The notes under the pieces: model-generated
The model's input: the letters and a program-made list of their open reading frames with translations, nothing else
Database searches by the model: none
Told to the model about the DNA's origin: nothing
NCBI GenBank assembly: GCA_038233055.1
Contig: JBBSMS010000129.1
Coordinates: forward strand, 1 to 9,454
Source: Salsipaludibacter sp038233055
Lineage (GTDB): Bacteria > Actinomycetota > Nitriliruptoria > Nitriliruptorales > Nitriliruptoraceae
Length of the DNA: 9,454 bases
Direction of reading: 5' to 3'
Program-made: the position numbers and the translations under genes
Shown here: positions 6,502 to 9,454 of the stretch, one piece after another
How the letters are laid out: each line of letters begins with the position of its first letter
Position numbering within the stretch: the first letter of the stretch is position 1

Positions 6502-6661
6502 CGGTCTGCCCCCATCCCTGGTCGCGGCCCTGGTTGGCGTACTCCTCGAGCCGACGCCCGGCAATGTGCGCTGCCACGACAACCTGCTCGTAGCGCTCAC
6601 GACCGGCCTTGGTGCCCAGGATGTAGCCCGCGGCGAACACGGTCAGCGTCCGCACCTTCAC
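6458..6661 (-). CDS. Small 67-aa protein of the GYxLGxKAGRERYEQ type
   Basis: The protein begins MKVRTLTVFAAGYILGTKAG and continues RERYEQVV (21-28). The short hydrophobic segment (about 4-15) followed by G-x-KAGRERYEQ is a motif I associate with small YtxH-like proteins of actinomycetes. No function is established that I can name. The tail (42-67) is polar and acidic. The GTG start at 6661 overlaps the stop of the 61-aa gene (GTGA, 6661-6658) and is served by GGGAGGG (6668-6674) inside that gene's end, six bases upstream, so the two are translationally coupled. An upstream in-frame ATG at 6874 is rejected because the intervening sequence is Arg-rich and out of frame with the real 61-aa gene. 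The hydrophobic segment suggests membrane attachment. Confidence 0.7.
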   Translation of the reverse strand: MKVRTLTVFAAGYILGTKAGRERYEQVVVAAHIAGRRLEEYANQGRDQGWGQTDGDGATGDRAADPA

Positions 6662-6843
6662 TCGTTGCCCTCCCGGTCGCGAAGGGCCGACACGACCGCG
6701 CTGACGGCGGATGCGACCACGACGGTCGCGATTCCGAGCAGGCCGGTCCGTCCCGCGCGCTCGGCCGAGGACCCGCGCAGGGGTTGCGTGAGGCGGTCCC
6801 AGGTCGAGGTGGGCGGTGGCTTTTGGAAGGGATTGATGTTCAT
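6658..6843 (-). CDS. Small 61-aa single-pass membrane protein
   Basis: The 61-residue protein has a polar N-terminal part (MNINPFQKPPPTSTWDRLTQ, 1-20) and one hydrophobic helix of about 20 residues (GLLGIATVVVASAVSAVVSA, 34-53). A charged end, LRDREGNE, follows. The helix is Ala/Val-rich, as in small inner-membrane proteins. I recognise no named family. The ATG at 6843 has a modest GGAA site upstream. The gene overlaps the 67-aa gene by 4 bp and begins 58 bp after the coiled-coil gene, so all three are probably one transcript. Its membrane helix makes it a plausible anchor or partner for the soluble coiled-coil protein upstream, but that is inference. Confidence 0.6.
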   Translation of the reverse strand: MNINPFQKPPPTSTWDRLTQPLRGSSAERAGRTGLLGIATVVVASAVSAVVSALRDREGNE

Positions 6844-6901
6844 GGCACGTTCCAGGCGTTAGGGGCGACGCCATCGGCGCCGGGTGGTGGATGCGAAGGA
6901 G

Positions 6902-7849
6902 TCAGGACGAGTGATCCTGGAGGGCGTCGACGAGTTCCTGCTTGGTCATCGTGGAGCGGCCGGACAGGTCGCTGGCGATGGCCAACTCGAGCAGTTCGTC
7001 CTTGGTGCGGTCCACGAGCTGCACCTCGCCGTCGTCGGAGAGGGCGTCGGTCAGGTCCTCGGCCGTGTCCGACACGCCGGCACGGATGGCCTCCGCCTCC
7101 TCGACGTCGGCCTCCACCTCGCGGGCGTCCTGCTGGGCGTTCGTCGCCAACTGCTGGGCCTGTTGGCGAGCGCGCTCGGCGGTGTCCCGCGCGGCCGCTT
7201 CCGCGTCGTCGGCCAGGCGGCGGGCTTCGGCCAACTGGGCACTGGCGGTGGCCAGTTCCTCCTCGGCATGGGCCTGGGCGCCTTCGGCTTCTTGGGTGGC
7301 CTGCTCGTGCCGGGCACGTGCTTCGGACCGCTCGGCCTCGATTCGTGCGTCGGCCTTGGTACGGGCGGCGCGGCGGGCCTCCTCGACGCGGGCGTCGGCA
7401 GCCTCCTGGGCCTGGTCGACCTTGTCCTGCACCCACTGGTCCTGCTCGGACTCGACCTCGCGCAGGTGAGTCTCGTTGTCGTCGGCGACCTTGCCCACGT
7501 GGTCGGTGCGGGCGCGCGCGTCGTCCGCAGCCTGCACTGCCCGGTCTTCGGCCTCGCGAGCACGCTGGGCGGCCTTGCGAGCGCGTTGCAGCCGCATCTC
7601 GACCGAGTCGTCGGCACCCGGGACCGCGTCACGGACAGCAGCCCCCGTACGCCGGGCAGCGTCGGTGACTTCGTGGCCGACATTGCCGACCTTGTGGGCC
7701 GCCTGCGACGCCGTGGCGGTGGCGGATTCTCCGGCGTCATCCAATGGTGACAGCACCTTGGCGGCGAGCCATGCGCCGTTTCGTGGCAGGTCCCTGAACC
7801 CGCTGGTGAGCCGGTTCAGCAGCCCAGTGGTGTGGTCGCTTTCCGCCAT
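6902..7849 (-). CDS. Ala/Glu-rich coiled-coil protein with Rho-N/SAP-like C-terminal motif
   Basis: The 315-aa protein has three parts. Residues 1-80 are mildly amphipathic (GLLNRLTSGFRDLPRNGAWL at 9-28, then an Ala/Gly/His region). Residues about 84-255 are almost entirely Ala, Glu, Arg, Gln and Asp in helix-forming order, without Pro or Gly breaks over long runs, and predict a long coiled coil. Residues 280-311 (DRTKDELLELAIASDLSGR, then STMTKQELVDALQ) match the small helical motif seen at the Rho N-terminus and in SAP-like modules, which in other proteins bind nucleic acid. No signal peptide or membrane helix is visible. The ATG at 7849 is chosen over an upstream ATG at 7909 because GAGGAGG (7855-7861) lies five bases before it. 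It appears to head an operon with the small genes at 6136-6843. Function unknown. Low-complexity coiled coils give false similarities, so homology claims should rest on the C-terminal motif. Confidence 0.8.
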   Translation of the reverse strand: MAESDHTTGLLNRLTSGFRDLPRNGAWLAAKVLSPLDDAGESATATASQAAHKVGNVGHEVTDAARRTGAAVRDAVPGADDSVEMRLQRARKAAQRAREAEDRAVQAADDARARTDHVGKVADDNETHLREVESEQDQWVQDKVDQAQEAADARVEEARRAARTKADARIEAERSEARARHEQATQEAEGAQAHAEEELATASAQLAEARRLADDAEAAARDTAERARQQAQQLATNAQQDAREVEADVEEAEAIRAGVSDTAEDLTDALSDDGEVQLVDRTKDELLELAIASDLSGRSTMTKQELVDALQDHSS

Positions 7850-7914
7850 GGCGGCCTCCTCAAGTGGCCACTCGGCCGAGTCCGGAAGACCCCGTCGTTG
7901 TCGCGGCACTTGTC

Positions 7915-7920
7915 AGCCTA
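7915..7920 (-). promoter_or_regulatory. Putative -10 element for the coiled-coil/small-protein operon
   Basis: TAGGCT on the - strand (7920-7915) fits TANNNT and would place a transcript start near 7908, leaving a leader of about 58 bases before the ATG at 7849. No convincing -35 sequence is visible. It is the best-placed candidate in the 182-bp gap between the E2 stop and this gene. Confidence 0.35.
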
Positions 7921-7935
7921 GGGAACCGGGCGAGG

Positions 7936-7957
7936 TCCCACACGGCCGTTCGTGGGG
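7936..7957 (-). terminator. Hairpin downstream of the E2 gene
   Basis: TCCCAC (7936-7941) pairs with GTGGGG (7952-7957), one pair being G-T, around a 10-base loop that contains ACGGCCGT. It lies 74 bp past the E2 stop on the - strand and just before the putative promoter of the next gene. There is no T-run, so the call is tentative. Confidence 0.3.
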
Positions 7958-8031
7958 ATTGGCGCCGAGGGCCTCCGACAGGGGTTCCAGCCCCAGCCTC
8001 GTCAGGGCTTCGGTGGTCGGCGACGTTCCGA

Positions 8032-9454
8032 TCACACGCTCAGTTCGCCGCGCCAGTCGTGGTTCTCGATGACCCACTTGAGGTCCTGGAGGAAGCGCGC
8101 GGCGTCGGCGCCGTCCAGGATTCGGTGGTCATAGGTCATGCACAGGTAGCTCATCCAGCGGATCGCGATCGAGTCGCCCCAGGCGTCGCTGACGACGACG
8201 GGTCGCTTCTCGATGGCGGCCGTGGCCAGGATCGCGGCCTCCGGGGCGTTGAGGATCGGCGTGTCGAACAACGTGCCAAGCGAGCCCGTGTTGGTGATGG
8301 TGAAGGTGCCACCCTGGATCTCGTCGGGCGAGATCTTCTTGCCCCGGGTCCGCGTGGCGAGGTCGCCGATCCTGCGCGCGAGGGCCGCGACCGTCAGGTC
8401 CTGGGCGTCCTTGATGTTGGGCACGAGCAGGCCGCGCTCGGTGTCGACCGCCATGCCGAGGTTGACGTGGCGGAAGTACGTCGCGGTCCCGGAATCGAGG
8501 TCCAACTGCGCGTTCACCGTGGGGTGACGCGGGATGGTCATCAGCACGGCCTTGGAGACGAACGGCAGCGGCGACAACGACGCACCCTCGCGGGCCTTGA
8601 AGTCGTCCTTGATCGCTGCACGCAGGTTCATGATCGGGGTCATGTCGACCTCGACCGCCGCCGTCAACTGGGCCGTGGACTGCAACGACTCCATCATGCC
8701 CCTGGCGATGGCCTTGCGGACGCGGCTGAGGTCCTGCACGACCTCGCGCTCGCCATCGAAGTCGACCTGGGTGGGCGACGGACGTGGACGCTCGGGCGCT
8801 CCACCGGTGGCTGCCGGGGCCGGGGCCGGCGTGACGCCGGCCGCCGCGGGTGCCGGGGCCGCGCCGCCACCGTCACCGGTCGCGCCACCGCCGCTGCTGG
8901 GCGGGTTCGCGACCGCGGCCTCGGCGTCGTCACGCGTGATCCGGCCGCCGGGTCCGGTGCCTTCGACGGCGGCCGCGTCGATGTCGGCCTCGCGCAGCAG
9001 CTTGCGGACCAGCGGCGAGGTCAACACCGGTTCGCTGCTCGCCGCCCCACCGCTCGCGCCGTCGGAGCGGTGACCGCCCATGTCCGGGGCCTCGGCCGCG
9101 GCGTCCCCGCCGTCGCTGCCCCCGTCGTCGCTGCCCCCGTCGTCGTCACCGGCACCGGTGTCCTCGTCGGCCTCGGCCTCCATCTCCTCGGCAAGTTCCT
9201 CTGACGTCTCGGTGTCCTCCGGCGCGCCCGAGGCCTCACCGTCGGCCTCATCCCCGGTGTCGTCCTCGTCGGCCTCATCCCCGGTGTCGTCCTTGTCGGC
9301 ATCGGCGTCGGCGTCGGCGTCGTCGCCCTCGCCGATGACGGCGATGACCTGGCCGACCTCGACGGTGTCGTCGACCTCGGCCTTGAGTTCCTGGACGGTG
9401 CCGGCGACGGGTGACGGGATCTCGGTGTCGACCTTGTCGGTGGAGATCTCCACG
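8032..9454 (-). CDS. sucB: 2-oxo acid dehydrogenase E2 (dihydrolipoyllysine succinyltransferase type), N-terminus outside window
   Basis: The frame runs off the right edge. The first visible residues, VEISTDKVDTEIPSPVAGTV, are the middle of a lipoyl domain, with Lys7 of the visible part as the lipoylated lysine, so a start at the edge GTG is not credible. Next come a very acidic linker (about 42-125), the E3-binding domain (LTSPLVRKLLREADID at 144-159 to GRITRDDAEAAV at 170-181), a Pro/Ala/Gly linker (183-228) and the catalytic acyltransferase domain (235-473). That domain holds AVDTERGLLVP (335-345), FTITNTGSLGTLFDTPI (384-400) and the active-site motif DHRILDG (442-448; His443, Asp447). E2 forms the core of a mitochondrial-type 2-oxo acid dehydrogenase complex and passes the acyl group from lipoamide to CoA. 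The catalytic domain resembles the actinobacterial SucB group, but pyruvate specificity is not excluded. E1 and E3 are not in view. A second lipoyl domain may lie outside. Confidence 0.93.
   Translation of the reverse strand, partial: VEISTDKVDTEIPSPVAGTVQELKAEVDDTVEVGQVIAVIGEGDDADADADADKDDTGDEADEDDTGDEADGEASGAPEDTETSEELAEEMEAEADEDTGAGDDDGGSDDGGSDGGDAAAEAPDMGGHRSDGASGGAASSEPVLTSPLVRKLLREADIDAAAVEGTGPGGRITRDDAEAAVANPPSSGGGATGDGGGAAPAPAAAGVTPAPAPAATGGAPERPRPSPTQVDFDGEREVVQDLSRVRKAIARGMMESLQSTAQLTAAVEVDMTPIMNLRAAIKDDFKAREGASLSPLPFVSKAVLMTIPRHPTVNAQLDLDSGTATYFRHVNLGMAVDTERGLLVPNIKDAQDLTVAALARRIGDLATRTRGKKISPDEIQGGTFTITNTGSLGTLFDTPILNAPEAAILATAAIEKRPVVVSDAWGDSIAIRWMSYLCMTYDHRILDGADAARFLQDLKWVIENHDWRGELSV
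9107..9136. repeat. 15-bp tandem repeat, two copies, in E2 linker
   Basis: A 15-bp unit occurs at 9107-9121 and 9122-9136 with one mismatch, followed by a partial third copy. On the coding strand it gives the GGSDD/GGSDG pattern in the acidic linker of the E2 protein. Being a multiple of three, changes in copy number would keep the frame. Confidence 0.8.
9241..9324. repeat. 27-bp tandem repeat and adjacent 6-bp repeats in E2 linker
   Basis: Positions 9241-9267 and 9268-9294 are two copies of a 27-bp unit differing only at the last base. They encode the duplicated DDTGDEADE/DDTGDEADG stretch. Next to them, 9295-9324 holds five copies of a GTCGGC-like hexamer encoding the alternating Asp-Ala run. 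All units are multiples of three bases inside the acidic linker, which points to growth by slippage without breaking the frame. Confidence 0.85.

Noticed and set aside
6052..7668. 538-codon open frame on the + strand over the small-protein operon
   Set aside because: It is an Arg/Pro-rich, low-complexity translation. The opposite strand carries ribosome sites, coupled overlaps and recognisable motifs.
7981..7994. GGGGTTCCAGCCCC, resembling a tRNA T-arm
   Set aside because: The loop does not fit the TTCRANY consensus, and no anticodon arm or acceptor stem can be built around it.
9107..9324. Repeats considered as a possible CRISPR or mobile-element end
   Set aside because: The units are directly adjacent without spacers, are multiples of three, and lie inside the E2 reading frame, so they are coding tandem repeats.

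Overview
The window is very GC-rich, with codons that mostly end in G or C, GTG starts, ATGA and GTGA gene overlaps, and TANNNT-type -10 elements. Together with an actinobacterial-type SucB and a trans-acting enoyl reductase-like protein, this points to a high-GC actinomycete (Actinomycetota). The very acidic linker in the E2 protein would suit a halotolerant lineage, but that is inference. No mobile element, CRISPR array, tRNA or rRNA is visible.

Left (1-2120, + strand): the 3' part of a DUF1365 gene overlaps by 4 bp a cyclopropane-fatty-acid-synthase-like SAM methyltransferase. This pair is a known genomic association in membrane fatty-acid modification. A long two-step hairpin (2169-2220) closes it and also overlaps the end of the convergent gene that follows.

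Middle (2215-4808, - strand): read in transcription order, there is a DJ-1/PfpI-family protein (4808-4191), a Nudix hydrolase (4054-3551) and a saccharopine-dehydrogenase-like / trans-acting enoyl reductase-like protein (3450-2215). Gaps of 136 and 100 bp mean they need not be one operon. An acyl-CoA thioesterase II (tesB, 5014-5979, + strand) diverges from the DJ-1 gene. Its -10 box sits so close to the ATG that the mRNA is probably leaderless, and a 16-bp inverted repeat lies just upstream.

Right (6136-7849, - strand): an apparent operon starts with an Ala/Glu-rich coiled-coil protein carrying a Rho-N/SAP-like C-terminal motif. Two or three very small overlapping genes follow: a 61-aa single-pass membrane protein, a 67-aa protein of the short GYxLGxKAGRERYEQ type, and a doubtful 121-aa ORF. 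This is the least described part of the window. Between it and tesB (5980-6135) there is no convincing gene, but a 21-bp stretch matches the 3' end of the E2 gene about 2 kb away at 20 positions.

Far right (8032-9454, - strand): the 2-oxo acid dehydrogenase E2 gene (sucB type) is cut by the window edge inside its lipoyl domain. It has an unusually long acidic linker built from short DNA repeats.

Lipid handling (methyltransferase pair, enoyl reductase-like protein, thioesterase) and central carbon metabolism (E2) dominate. I see no clear defence or secondary-metabolite system. The best candidate for something undescribed is the small-protein/coiled-coil operon at 6136-7849.
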